Assembly: GCA_021299855.1 (NCBI GenBank)
Contig: JAJTEY010000006.1
Location: 1-35,453, forward strand
Source of the DNA: Bacteroidota bacterium
Lineage (GTDB): Bacteria; Bacteroidota; Bacteroidia; Palsa-965
Length of the DNA: 35,453 nucleotides
Direction of reading: 5' to 3'
The position numbers and the translations under genes were made by a program. Within the stretch, counting starts at the first letter, position 1; every line of letters starts with the position of its first letter. Positions 23,741-32,451 of this stretch are shown here, in pieces. The notes beneath the pieces are model-generated. The model searched no databases. It was not told the origin of the DNA and saw only the letters and a list, made by a program, of their open reading frames with translations.

Positions 23741-25036
23741 TTATCGATGTTGAACCTCATGTAGTTTGCCTCGCAACATTCTTACCACTAGTTTGAATAC
23801 CCTCGCATACACGATCATCCAAATTGGTAACGCTATTATCACCAAACGATCGCCTTGCCAGAAACTGATTCCCGAAGTGACGATAATGTAGAGTAGCGTA
23901 AGCAGAAGTATCGCGTGTTCCGCCATCAGGTGTATTAACGATTTTTTGAAGGCAAGAATAATTATTCCCAACACGGCAAGCAGGTGAAATCCAACCGAAA
24001 GTTTGCGCGTTGCTTTCACCCAACCATGCAGCATCGGAAGTGTTTCTTTGTTACCCGGTAACAGTTGAGAGCCTGAATCGAGATTAGTGAAGATCGTTTC
24101 AACCCCTGTAAACACTGCATTAGCTGGATTTTGCGCTGCATATGATAAAATGTCTCTCGTCGTCCATGTTGCAGTTGCAGTTGCAATTTGTTGTGTGTCT
24201 TTTTCTTTCGGTCCGCTTTGTAACGGAAAGGAAATGCCCTCTACGCGTGCATAAAGTAGTTGCAAATAATAGTCGTGAATGGTGATGCTTCCAATCTTCG
24301 AGAAGAAAAAACTCCCCTGCTGAATTTTCATTAGCATAGGTTGTGTGATGACGATGATGATGGATGCTATCACCGGAATTTTAAAAATTAAGCGTCTTGA
24401 TTTCGTTTTTAACGCACGATAAAATAACGCAGCAAGAATTCCTACGTACAGGTACAGAAATAAAGGCTTAATTACCGAGGCCATCCCGATTATTAAAATA
24501 CTGTGTAAGATTTTTGCGGGTGACTTGGAAAACTGAACATACACTAATACGCACATTAAAAACGTAATGATACTTTCCGTTAACGCATGAGCGGTCTGAA
24601 CCAGCAATGTTGGGTGTATGCCATACAGCATGACGATTCCAAACCAAAGTATGACCGATCGAAATGTGCTTCTGTTTGTCGCGAATAATAGCATTCCGCC
24701 GGTTACATGAAGCACAAATTGAAAGCACCATAGTAGTTGGATGCCACCTAGTTTGTATAATCCTGCAACCAGTAATGGATACAAGTAGGGTCGAGTAGAA
24801 GAAGCGTAACCACCTATATCAAGCAAATATTCTCCGTATGCTTTGTATTGTTGCGCATCTACTGCATTAAACATGGAGTCTTGTAATTGTGCAAAGACAT
24901 TCCATTGTTCTAACAACATAATACCCAATGCCGCAAGTAAGCTGCCTTCAATAAAGAGCCGCATTATCGCAACCCTTCCGCTGTTATTGCCAAACAGCAG
25001 TTGTTGTAATTTGAATTGTTTTCCTGAGGAGATCAA
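23741..25036 (-). CDS. Polytopic membrane protein, GT-C glycosyltransferase-like
   Basis: A protein of 431 residues with about ten hydrophobic spans. Early after the first span it has VDAQQYKAYGEYLLDIG and then RPYLYPLLVAGLYKLGG. This is the D-x(3)-Y ... R-x-P-x-Y-P layout of the first periplasmic loop of dolichyl-phosphate-mannose (GT39-like) GT-C enzymes. A larger soluble loop lies at about 260-325 between spans. Its donor and acceptor are unknown. The start could be the TTG at 25036 or ATG at 24964 (MRLFIEGSLLAALG), as the first 24 residues are polar. It is the third gene of an operon with the MBL-fold and small membrane proteins (22-bp gap). Confidence 0.7.
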   Translation of the reverse strand: MISSGKQFKLQQLLFGNNSGRVAIMRLFIEGSLLAALGIMLLEQWNVFAQLQDSMFNAVDAQQYKAYGEYLLDIGGYASSTRPYLYPLLVAGLYKLGGIQLLWCFQFVLHVTGGMLLFATNRSTFRSVILWFGIVMLYGIHPTLLVQTAHALTESIITFLMCVLVYVQFSKSPAKILHSILIIGMASVIKPLFLYLYVGILAALFYRALKTKSRRLIFKIPVIASIIIVITQPMLMKIQQGSFFFSKIGSITIHDYYLQLLYARVEGISFPLQSGPKEKDTQQIATATATWTTRDILSYAAQNPANAVFTGVETIFTNLDSGSQLLPGNKETLPMLHGWVKATRKLSVGFHLLAVLGIIILAFKKSLIHLMAEHAILLLTLLYIIVTSGISFWQGDRLVIIALPIWMIVYARVFKLVVRMLRGKLHEVQHR

Positions 25037-25058
25037 CGGTTAAAAGCGGCCGCGTATA

Positions 25059-25883
25059 TTAAAATTCTGCAAGTCGAAACGTTTGATTTACGTTCACTCC
25101 ACGTTCTGTTTGAATTAGCGTGCAACATTCGTGCTGAGCATCGTGCTCGAAAAACAACACATAGTTTTCGGAAGCCGCTTTGGGTAAAAACACTTCTTTT
25201 TCCTCCAGTGTTTTCAACGGTTGTGTGTCATACGCCATAATCCAAGGTAAAGGAACATGGGCAGCAGAAGGCAGCAGATCCGCCATAAAGACTACTGTTT
25301 TTCCCTTGTACGATACATGCGGCAGCATCATCGCCCCGGTATGCCCATATGTAAACCAAATATCAAAACCGTCTATAAGCTGTTCCCCTTCCTTTAAGAA
25401 CTTGAGTTGCCCGCTTTCTTGTATCGGCAAAATATTTTCTTTCAGAAAGGATGCTTTTTCACGTGCATTCGGGTTTGTAGCCCAATCCCAATGAAATTCA
25501 TTGCTCCAGTACGTTGCATTCTTAAAAGCGGTTTTACCGTCTTTATCTATGCTGCCTCCGCAATGATCAAAGTGCAGGTGGGTTAAAAATACATCCGTAA
25601 TATCATCACGGTGAAATCCTTTTTGCTTTAGGGAGTTATCCAAAGTCGCGTCACCATTAAGAAAGTAATAACTAAAGAATTTGGCATCTTGTTTATCACC
25701 AATTCCATTGTCGATTAGAATCAAACGGTTGCCGCTTTCCACTAACAAACAACGCATAGCCCAGTTGCACATATTATTGTCGTCGGCCGCGTTTTTTTTG
25801 CTCCACATACTTTTCGGAACTACGCCGTGCATGGCACCACCGTCTAATTTAAAAAAGCCCGTATCAATCGTGTGTAAATTCAT
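25059..25883 (-). CDS. Metallo-beta-lactamase-fold hydrolase
   Basis: The 274-residue soluble enzyme has the dinuclear-metal motif THLHFDHCGG (His102, His104, Asp106, His107). His181 lies in FTYGHTGAMM, Asp202 in MADLLPS, and a last His in FFEHDAQHECC. The AHL-lactonase/PQQ-type MBL family hydrolyses lactones, thioesters or phosphoesters, so the substrate is open. No signal peptide. Its ATG abuts the TAA of the upstream small membrane-protein gene, so the two are translationally coupled. The GT-C-like gene follows 22 bp later. Expression is likely driven from upstream of 26210. Confidence 0.9.
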   Translation of the reverse strand: MNLHTIDTGFFKLDGGAMHGVVPKSMWSKKNAADDNNMCNWAMRCLLVESGNRLILIDNGIGDKQDAKFFSYYFLNGDATLDNSLKQKGFHRDDITDVFLTHLHFDHCGGSIDKDGKTAFKNATYWSNEFHWDWATNPNAREKASFLKENILPIQESGQLKFLKEGEQLIDGFDIWFTYGHTGAMMLPHVSYKGKTVVFMADLLPSAAHVPLPWIMAYDTQPLKTLEEKEVFLPKAASENYVLFFEHDAQHECCTLIQTERGVNVNQTFRLAEF

Positions 25884-26210
25884 TTACTTAAAAGGATTTT
25901 GGTAATCGTTAGTACTTGAATTTTTGTCTGTTGATTGCTGTTCCAGAGGCGGATATTCTTTCAATCCCGTTTCAGCAAGCATTGGCGGCTTTTCGCGAAA
26001 GGTTGATACTGCTGCAACAACCGAGAAAACCATGAAAAATAGTGATATCATTAGCATGATAATTCCACCGATAAGCGCTTCATCCGGAATCAAGCTTCCT
26101 TCAAAGAAGTCGGAAGCTGCACAACTGCATTCCGACTTGCCCATAATCATGAGGGAAATAACCACTCCGATCGTGCTGAGCATAATAGCAAGTATCGATA
26201 ATATTTTCAT
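25884..26210 (-). CDS. Small two-span membrane protein, hypothetical
   Basis: The 108 residues start at MKILSILAIMLST; an extra 14 residues upstream (from 26252) are polar and in overlap with the FabF promoter region, so this start is preferred. Span one covers about residues 3-23. A short loop with SECSCAASDFFEGS follows, then a second span (EALIGGIIMLMISLFFMVFS) and a polar tail with proline and glutamine. The paired cysteines might bind metal or form a disulfide. I do not recognise the family. It opens the operon for the MBL-fold and GT-C-like proteins. Confidence 0.7.
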   Translation of the reverse strand: MKILSILAIMLSTIGVVISLMIMGKSECSCAASDFFEGSLIPDEALIGGIIMLMISLFFMVFSVVAAVSTFREKPPMLAETGLKEYPPLEQQSTDKNSSTNDYQNPFK

Positions 26211-26278
26211 TGGCCTTGTGTTGGTTAAAAATACACATTTCGCTTCGTGCAATCTATAGTGCTTCGTATTTTCACCAC

Positions 26279-27526
26279 ATGATGAAACGAGTGGTCATTA
26301 CAGGAATGGGAGCTATAACGCCGTTGGGAAATTCTGTCTCTGAATTTGCGACAAATCTTTTTAATGGTGTTTCGGGTGCTGCACGGATACAGCGCTTCGA
26401 TGCAGGTAATTTTAAGACACAGTTTGCCTGTGAGTTGAAAAATTTCAACCCTGAAGCGTACATCGAACGAAGTCAGTTGCGAAAAATGGATCCTGTTACT
26501 TGGTATGCTATGGCAGCTTGCGAACAAGCTATTCAGGAATCGGGTGTATTGGTAACAGGTAACAAAGACAGAATTGGAGTAATTTGGGCCAGTGGCAACG
26601 GTGGACTGTATACGTTGCAGGAACAGATATCCGAATTTGCAACGGGAAACGGAATTCCACGATTCAATCCGTTCTTTATTCCAAAAACATTGATCGATAT
26701 AACTTCGGGTTACATTTCCATGAAGTATGAATTACGTGGTATCAATTATACAGCTGTTTCTGCATGCGCTTCATCCAACACAGCCATCATGGATGCGTTC
26801 AATTACATTCGATGGGGGAAAGCAGATGCCATGATTACCGGGGGAAGCGAAGCGCCTATCTGTGAATCGGGTATTGGTGGATTCAATGCATTGAAAGCGT
26901 TGTCAACAAGGAATGAATCTCCTGAAACAGCGTCACGACCTTATGATGCACATCGAGATGGATTTGTGATGGGCGAGGGAGCAGGTGCATTAGTTTTGGA
27001 GGAATTGGAGCATGCTAAAAAACGCGGTGCAACGATTTACGCAGAAGTTATCGGTTGTGGAATGTCTGCTGATGCGTATCATTTAACTTCTGTACATCCA
27101 GAAGGTCTTGGTGCACAATTGGCTATGCAGATGGCGTTGGATGATGCACACATTCAGTTTTCAGATATCGACTACATTAATACTCACGGAACATCAACTC
27201 CAAACGGTGATATTGCCGAATTGAAGGCGATTCGGGCCATGGCGGGAGCTGCCGTAGAAACCATCAACATGAGTTCTACCAAATCGATGACCGGTCATTT
27301 ACTTGGTGCTGCCGGAGCTATTGAAGCCATAGCCTGTATTGCTGCACTGCGTTCCAATACTATTCCACCAACGATTAACTTCACGGAACCTGATCCGGAA
27401 TTGCCGCAAGGAATTAATATTACGCCGAATACCGCGGTACAGCGCGAAGTTAATGTCGCCATGAGTAATACCTTCGGTTTTGGAGGTCACAACGCTATTT
27501 CCATATTCAAGAAATGGAGTGAATAA
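26279..27526 (+). CDS. fabF: Beta-ketoacyl-ACP synthase II (FabF-like)
   Basis: The enzyme condenses acyl-ACP with malonyl-ACP in fatty-acid elongation. Of the 415 residues (start MMKRVVITGMGAITPLGNSV), the Cys-His-His active site is complete: Cys162 in SACASSNTA, His302 in NTHGTSTPNGD and His339 in SMTGHLLGAAGAIEA. The preceding GMGAITPLG and the FGFGGHNAISIF close match KAS II. The start at 26279 or 26282 is preferred, since upstream residues are unlike the family. No acpP is nearby, so it may be a paralogue or a lone ketosynthase gene. It is divergent from the small membrane-protein operon, a 68-bp gap. Confidence 0.93.
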   Translation: MMKRVVITGMGAITPLGNSVSEFATNLFNGVSGAARIQRFDAGNFKTQFACELKNFNPEAYIERSQLRKMDPVTWYAMAACEQAIQESGVLVTGNKDRIGVIWASGNGGLYTLQEQISEFATGNGIPRFNPFFIPKTLIDITSGYISMKYELRGINYTAVSACASSNTAIMDAFNYIRWGKADAMITGGSEAPICESGIGGFNALKALSTRNESPETASRPYDAHRDGFVMGEGAGALVLEELEHAKKRGATIYAEVIGCGMSADAYHLTSVHPEGLGAQLAMQMALDDAHIQFSDIDYINTHGTSTPNGDIAELKAIRAMAGAAVETINMSSTKSMTGHLLGAAGAIEAIACIAALRSNTIPPTINFTEPDPELPQGINITPNTAVQREVNVAMSNTFGFGGHNAISIFKKWSE

Positions 27527-27594
27527 CATTTTTGTGTGAATAACCGATGCGAACCTATAACATTCTGTGTAGACGTATTCGGTAAGTTTATTTC

Positions 27595-28962
27595 ATGAAG
27601 ACAGAGCGTATTCACTTGATTGCAATCGGCGGCAGCGCAATGCACAATATGGCATTGGCGTTACATGAAAAAGGTCACCATGTTACAGGTTCGGATGATG
27701 AAATTCGCGAACCGTCCAGAAGTCGTTTACAGCGAGCGGGTCTTTTGCCGGCATATGATGGTTGGAATCCCGATGTGATTACTTCGGAATTGGATGCGGT
27801 TATTTTGGGAATGCATGCTCGTGCTGATAATCCGGAATTACTGCGTGCGCAGGAGTTGGGATTGAAAGTGTATTCGTATCCTGAATATTTGTATGAGCAG
27901 AGTAAAGACAAAACGCGCATCGTTATTGGGGGCAGTCATGGTAAAACGTCTATCACTGCCATGATCTTGCATGTGCTTCGCAAGTGCGGAGTAGATGCAG
28001 ATTTTATGGTTGGTGCGCAGTTGGAAGGATTCGATACCATGGTGCGCATGACGCGTGATGCAAAGTATATGGTGCTGGAAGGTGATGAATATCTGGCTTC
28101 ACCGATTGATCGTCGTCCTAAATTTCATTTATACCATCCGCATATTGCAGTGTTGAGCGGAATTGCCTGGGATCACATCAACGTATTTCCTACGTATGAT
28201 ATGTATGTCGATCAGTTCCGGAAATTCATTCAATTGATTGAACCTAATGGTAAGTTGTTTTATTGCCGGCACGATTCGGATTTAAATAAGTTGGCCGGAG
28301 AAAATTATCCTCAGATTTCGGCAATTGGTTATGGTGTTCCTGAACATCGTATTGATAATGGAATCACGTATTTAATTCGGAACGAAGAGCAGGTTTCGCT
28401 AAAAGTATTTGGTGATCACAACCTGATGAATCTGGAAGCAGCGCGATTAGTGTGCGAGCAAATTGGAGTTGCACAACACGATTTTGATCATGCCATACAA
28501 TCATTTAAAGGCGCAGCGAAACGCTTGGAACCTGTTCGTGTAGAAGAAAATTTCGCGTGTTACAAAGATTTTGCGCATTCGCCTTCAAAGCTGAAAGCCA
28601 CTATTGGTGCTGTCCGGAAGCAATTCCCGAATAGGAAATTAATTGCGTGTATGGAATTGCATACATTCAGTTCGTTAACGGCTGAATTTTTACTGCAATA
28701 CGCAGGTTCCATGAATGAAGCAGATGAAGCATTAGTGTACTTCAATCCGCACACGATAGCGCATAAAAAACTACCGCCAATTACTGTTGAGCAAGTACGC
28801 AATTCTTTTGCACGTGAAGACATCATCGTCAGCAATGATTCGTCAGCGATGGTTAGTTTGCTGCAAGGAAAAAAATGGGACAACAGCGTGCTGCTATTGA
28901 TGACATCGGGAAATTTTGATGGCGTAGATTTTAATGATCTCGCACAATCGCTGCAAATCTAA
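27595..28962 (+). CDS. mpl: UDP-N-acetylmuramate:L-alanyl-gamma-D-glutamyl-meso-diaminopimelate ligase (Mpl)
   Basis: Mpl recycles murein tripeptide by joining it to UDP-MurNAc. The 455-residue protein is a Mur-ligase: an N-terminal Rossmann-like domain (HLIAIGGSAMHNMALALHEK; GSDDEI), the ATP loop VIGGSHGKTSITAMIL with Lys and Thr at about 117-118, the middle motif GDEYLASPIDRRPKFHLYHP and HIAVLSGIAWDHINVF, and a C-terminal domain (DFAHSPSKLKATIGAV; MTSGNFDGVDF). The GTGKT loop is replaced by SHGKT, as usual in Mpl. Its stop overlaps the convergent DUF4199 stop by 4 bp (28959-28962). Confidence 0.94.
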   Translation: MKTERIHLIAIGGSAMHNMALALHEKGHHVTGSDDEIREPSRSRLQRAGLLPAYDGWNPDVITSELDAVILGMHARADNPELLRAQELGLKVYSYPEYLYEQSKDKTRIVIGGSHGKTSITAMILHVLRKCGVDADFMVGAQLEGFDTMVRMTRDAKYMVLEGDEYLASPIDRRPKFHLYHPHIAVLSGIAWDHINVFPTYDMYVDQFRKFIQLIEPNGKLFYCRHDSDLNKLAGENYPQISAIGYGVPEHRIDNGITYLIRNEEQVSLKVFGDHNLMNLEAARLVCEQIGVAQHDFDHAIQSFKGAAKRLEPVRVEENFACYKDFAHSPSKLKATIGAVRKQFPNRKLIACMELHTFSSLTAEFLLQYAGSMNEADEALVYFNPHTIAHKKLPPITVEQVRNSFAREDIIVSNDSSAMVSLLQGKKWDNSVLLLMTSGNFDGVDFNDLAQSLQI

Positions 28963-29444
28963 ATCTTAGGCGATAACAGGTTGTTGGTTTTACGTAACAA
29001 TAGCGTAACTACAACTGAAACGAAAAATCCGATAATCACGTTAGTGATTGCAAGAAACAAGGCTCCGGAAAGCATATTACTTTCAGTAAGATTAGATAGC
29101 GCAATTCGAATTTTTGAATTTGTCAATCCGGCATTGCGCATTTCGGTCATGTACATGTCCATATCCAGGTGTGTCCAAGCTACAAATGAGTATGCCGAGA
29201 ACAACAATCCGGCTATCGCTGCAGTTAATACACCAAATTTCAATCCATCTTTAAACGACAAGGTATCGTTCAATTCCTTTTCCTTGGTGAGTTTAATTCC
29301 CAAATAGATCGCAGCAATAAATACGATGCGACTTCCATATTGTAATATGGAAGTCGCTGTACCATTAGGAACTACAAGTACCAGTAGTTCCAATGTCATC
29401 ATGACGAAGCCCCCAATAAGGCCTGTTTTAACGGCTTGTCTCAT
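28959..29444 (-). CDS. DUF4199 membrane protein
   Basis: The 161-residue protein has four predicted spans (about 7-27, 35-50, 70-90 and 125-150) and the DUF4199-type segment KDGLKFGVLTAAIAGLLFSA, with an ISxVFRxFVAxTHLD-like loop. The function of this family is unknown; it is common in Bacteroidota. The ATG overlaps the last base of the rho stop (TAATG), so translation is coupled to rho. It is convergent with mpl. Confidence 0.85.
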   Translation of the reverse strand: MRQAVKTGLIGGFVMMTLELLVLVVPNGTATSILQYGSRIVFIAAIYLGIKLTKEKELNDTLSFKDGLKFGVLTAAIAGLLFSAYSFVAWTHLDMDMYMTEMRNAGLTNSKIRIALSNLTESNMLSGALFLAITNVIIGFFVSVVVTLLLRKTNNLLSPKI

Positions 29445-31228
29445 TAGCTGTTCATTGAGATTAAGAATTCTTCATTCGATTGAGAATTCTTAATACGATC
29501 ACGCAGGAATTCCATGGCTTCATTCGAATTCATGTCAGCCAGGTGATTACGCAACACCCAGATTCGCTGCAGTACATCTTTTGGAATCAACAAGTCATCA
29601 CGACGAGTTGAAGACGCCACCAGATCAATAGCAGGGAAGATACGCTTGTTAGCGAGTTTGCGATCCAACTGCAATTCCATGTTACCTGTTCCCTTAAATT
29701 CTTCGAAAATAACTTCGTCCATTTTAGAACCGGTATCAATCAATGCAGTTGCGATAATAGTTAATGAACCACCGCCTTCAATTTTACGTGCTGCACCAAA
29801 GAAACGTTTTGGTTTATGCAAGGCGTTCGCATCAACACCACCGGACAATACTTTACCTGAGGCAGGTTGAACCGTATTGTAAGCGCGAGCAAGACGCGTA
29901 ATGGAATCCAGTAATATCACCACATCGTGACCACATTCCACCAGACGTTTCGCTTTTTCCAAAACGATGTTGGCAATTTTCACGTGACGTTCAGCAGGTT
30001 CGTCAAATGTAGAAGCAATAACTTCTGCACGAACACTACGCGCCATATCTGTTACTTCTTCAGGACGTTCATCTACCAGCAAAATCATCAGATACACTTC
30101 AGGATGATTATCTGCAATAGCATTCGCAACCTCTTTAAGTAACATGGTTTTACCGGTTTTAGGCTGCGCAACAATAAGTCCGCGCTGACCTTTACCGATA
30201 GGAGTAAACATATCCATGATGCGCATGGATAATGGGGCTTTCATCGTTGCATTGCTGCCCGATAAATTGAATTTTTCTTTAGGAAAAAGTGGAGTCAAAA
30301 AATCGAACGGAACACGATCTCGCACATACGCCGGATCACGTCCATTGATCTTATCAACTTTAACTAACGGGAAATATTTTTCTCCCTCTTTAGGAGGACG
30401 AATGCTGCCGCGCACGGTATCACCTGTTTTCAATCCAAACAATTTGATTTGTGATTGAGAAACGTAAACATCATCCGGTGAATTCAAATAGTTGTAATCT
30501 GCAGAACGCAGAAAACCATAACCGTCAGGCATAATTTCCAGCACACCTTCTGCAACAACCATGTTGTCGAAATTATACATCTCTTCATACTGCTGTTGCT
30601 GTTGCTGACGATGCTGGTTGTGGCGATTGAAGTCGCGTTGCTGATGTCCTTGTTGCTGCTGACTCGGATTCTGGTTAGATGTATTTTGCTGAGTTGCCTG
30701 CGGATTATTGGTATTATCCGTTTTACTAGGTGTGTTTTGCGCTTTTATAAATGCCGGAGCTTCCTGATATGCGGGAGGAACAGGTGGTGTTTGTTGTTGA
30801 TTTTGATGTTGACGGTGATGCCCTTGTTTTTGCTCAAACGGCTTACGCTGTCTTTGCTCAAAATTCTTTTTCTCGTAAGTCTTATGTTGAGACTCGCCGG
30901 TTTTAACTTCCTCTTTCGGAGTTTCTTCCGATGTCTTTGCTTCAGGTGTTTCGGTCTTTTCAACGGAAACAAATCGCGTATCTTCCGTCTGTTTCACATT
31001 CGGTTCAACCGATTCTTCTGCACGTTTTTTCGGAGCTCTTTTCTTTTGGTCACCTTCTGTTGATGAAGGTGCAGGATTAGTACCTGCTGTATTTATTGCT
31101 TGTTGATCAAGAATTTTATAAACCAGTTCTTGTTTCTTAAGTGTTTCTGTTTTCTGGATGTTTAATTGCTTAGCGATCTCACGAAGTTCGCCCACCAGCT
31201 TACTGTTGAGCTCAATAATGTCGTACAT
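29444..31228 (-). CDS. rho: Transcription termination factor Rho with long Q/N-rich insertion
   Basis: Rho is the hexameric RNA-dependent ATPase that ends transcription. The 594 residues begin with a Rho_N helical domain (1-44: [18 protein letters not shown]). A low-complexity insertion of about 170 residues follows (45-216). The RNA-binding cold-shock-type domain begins at about 222 ([15 protein letters not shown]). The ATPase core has Walker A QPKTGKT (about 355-361) and Walker [17 protein letters not shown]. The core ends [16 protein letters not shown]. coli Rho is 419 residues, so the increase is the insertion. Long disordered N-terminal insertions are known in Bacteroidota Rho and have been linked to condensate formation in Bacteroides. 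DUF4199 is coupled downstream. Confidence 0.97.
   Translation of the reverse strand: MYDIIELNSKLVGELREIAKQLNIQKTETLKKQELVYKILDQQAINTAGTNPAPSSTEGDQKKRAPKKRAEESVEPNVKQTEDTRFVSVEKTETPEAKTSEETPKEEVKTGESQHKTYEKKNFEQRQRKPFEQKQGHHRQHQNQQQTPPVPPAYQEAPAFIKAQNTPSKTDNTNNPQATQQNTSNQNPSQQQQGHQQRDFNRHNQHRQQQQQQYEEMYNFDNMVVAEGVLEIMPDGYGFLRSADYNYLNSPDDVYVSQSQIKLFGLKTGDTVRGSIRPPKEGEKYFPLVKVDKINGRDPAYVRDRVPFDFLTPLFPKEKFNLSGSNATMKAPLSMRIMDMFTPIGKGQRGLIVAQPKTGKTMLLKEVANAIADNHPEVYLMILLVDERPEEVTDMARSVRAEVIASTFDEPAERHVKIANIVLEKAKRLVECGHDVVILLDSITRLARAYNTVQPASGKVLSGGVDANALHKPKRFFGAARKIEGGGSLTIIATALIDTGSKMDEVIFEEFKGTGNMELQLDRKLANKRIFPAIDLVASSTRRDDLLIPKDVLQRIWVLRNHLADMNSNEAMEFLRDRIKNSQSNEEFLISMNS
30581..31096. repeat. 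Low-complexity region in rho encoding a Q/N/E/K-rich disordered segment
   Basis: Codons 45-216 of rho encode first a charged Glu/Lys-rich half, then a Gln/Asn/His-rich half with Q runs (positions 188-193, 208-213). The opposite strand carries a long but artefactual open frame here. Confidence 0.8.
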
Positions 31229-31441
31229 GTGTAAATAATTAGTGTTTAAGTCTTTGAATTAAAGTAGTTATGACTGAAGCATAACAGAGAAGAGAATGAA
31301 TAAAATGATAATTGGATTTATCTGCCGGAACTTGCGATTATTCGTATCGCATGTGGAAGAACACAGCACAATATTACGAACTTTTTTTGTTCCAACACGA
31401 GCATGAAAAATTTAATTCCCCACGTTTTAGACATCAAATTC

Positions 31442-31449
31442 TAAATTTG
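31442..31449 (+). promoter_or_regulatory. -7 box of the DUF4293 gene
   Basis: TAAATTTG fits TAnnTTTG and is 18 bp before the ATG at 31468. A T-rich stretch about 20 bp upstream may act as the -33 element. The rest of the rho/DUF4293 divergent gap (31229-31467) shows no other clear element. Confidence 0.4.
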
Positions 31450-31467
31450 TAAAAATTCTTAAATCTT

Positions 31468-31884
31468 ATGTTTCAACGCATTCAATCCGTTTTCTTACTG
31501 TTTACTGATCTGTTATTCGTGTTGTTATTTTTTGTGCCCTTCGGAACTGTTGGCGTTGCAGCAGCAGCCTCACTCGTAGAAGCGTTGGATTTAATTTGGC
31601 CTTTAGTAGCGCAGTTTGTGGTTAGTTCGATTGCTGTAATTGCAGCTTTTAACTTCAGGAACCGAAAGTTTCAGATGCGCTTATGTTTAATTGGGGCTAC
31701 GGTGAGTATTATGTATCTCGCATTTCTGTACACCCTGATTAATTTTGTAATGGGGGAAACAATGTCTTTTTCTCCCGGCATCGGTGCTCATTTCAGCGCA
31801 ATTAATCCTGCACTTTTTGTCCTCGCGTACTATTTCATTAAACGCGATGAAGAAATGGTCCGTTCCGCAGACCGACTTCGTTAA
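31468..31884 (+). CDS. DUF4293 membrane protein
   Basis: The 138-residue protein has four spans and the DUF4293 features: MFQRIQSVFLLFTDLLFV at the N-terminus and FIKRDEEMVRSADRLR at the C-terminus. Function unknown. DUF4293 genes often lie next to rho in Bacteroidota, as here. Its stop overlaps the YfcE-type stop by 4 bp (31881-31884). Confidence 0.9.
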   Translation: MFQRIQSVFLLFTDLLFVLLFFVPFGTVGVAAAASLVEALDLIWPLVAQFVVSSIAVIAAFNFRNRKFQMRLCLIGATVSIMYLAFLYTLINFVMGETMSFSPGIGAHFSAINPALFVLAYYFIKRDEEMVRSADRLR

Positions 31885-32387
31885 GTTTTTACCGTACGAG
31901 GGCCTAGTTCAATAACCGCCAGATTTTGTGGTTTTCCGGCGTTGATTTCTAAACTGATCATGGTTCTCATTTTGTGAAAGCCATGTTTTCCGCATGCACC
32001 GGGGTTAATATGTACATGTGATTCTTGCTTGACGTGTTGCACGAGCAATATGTGCGAATGTCCACAAATAACAATTTGAGGTCGAACTTCTCGGATTATA
32101 TTTTGCATTCGTGCTACATATGAATTCGGTCGACCGATTATATGGCTGATTAAAATTTTGCAGCCTTCTAATTCAAATAAATTAATTTCAGGAAAGCGAG
32201 AACGAATTTGTTGACCGTCAATATTTCCAAATACTCCGCGAACCTGTGTTACCTGCTCGAGTTGATTGATGACTGATTCATCGCCAACATCACCGGCATG
32301 CCAAACTTCATCAGCTGCTGCAGCATAGTGTAAAATGCGTTCATCCATGTAACCGTGGGTGTCAGAAAGTATGAGCACTTTTTTCAT
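31881..32387 (-). CDS. YfcE/MJ0936-type metallophosphoesterase
   Basis: The 168-residue phosphodiesterase has the calcineurin-like metal residues: Asp9 and His11 (LSDTHG), Asp33 (HAGDVGDE), Asn55 (VFGNIDG), His82 and the GHSHI motif (His110, His112), ending INPGACGKHG. Family members hydrolyse phosphodiesters such as bis-pNPP in vitro; the cell substrate is uncertain. The start MKKVLILSDTHG (32387) is preferred over a 13-residue longer frame. Confidence 0.92.
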   Translation of the reverse strand: MKKVLILSDTHGYMDERILHYAAAADEVWHAGDVGDESVINQLEQVTQVRGVFGNIDGQQIRSRFPEINLFELEGCKILISHIIGRPNSYVARMQNIIREVRPQIVICGHSHILLVQHVKQESHVHINPGACGKHGFHKMRTMISLEINAGKPQNLAVIELGPRTVKT

Positions 32388-32400
32388 GGTGCAAGAGTAA

Positions 32401-32433
32401 TTAAAAAAGCCGTGAACACTGTCCACGGCTTTC
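32401..32433 (-). terminator. Rho-independent terminator of the giant adhesin gene
   Basis: A 9-bp perfect stem (32406-32414 with 32424-32432) and a 9-nt loop are followed on the minus strand by TTTTTT. It begins about 19 bp after the stop of the adhesin gene and precedes the YfcE-type gene. Confidence 0.8.
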
Positions 32434-32451
32434 TTAAAAATGTAATTAATA

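Noticed and set aside
30596-31063. Hydrophobic Leu-rich frame opposite the rho insertion
   Set aside because: It is the antisense of Gln/Glu/Lys-rich codons, which reads as Leu/Cys/Phe; no start context and no family.
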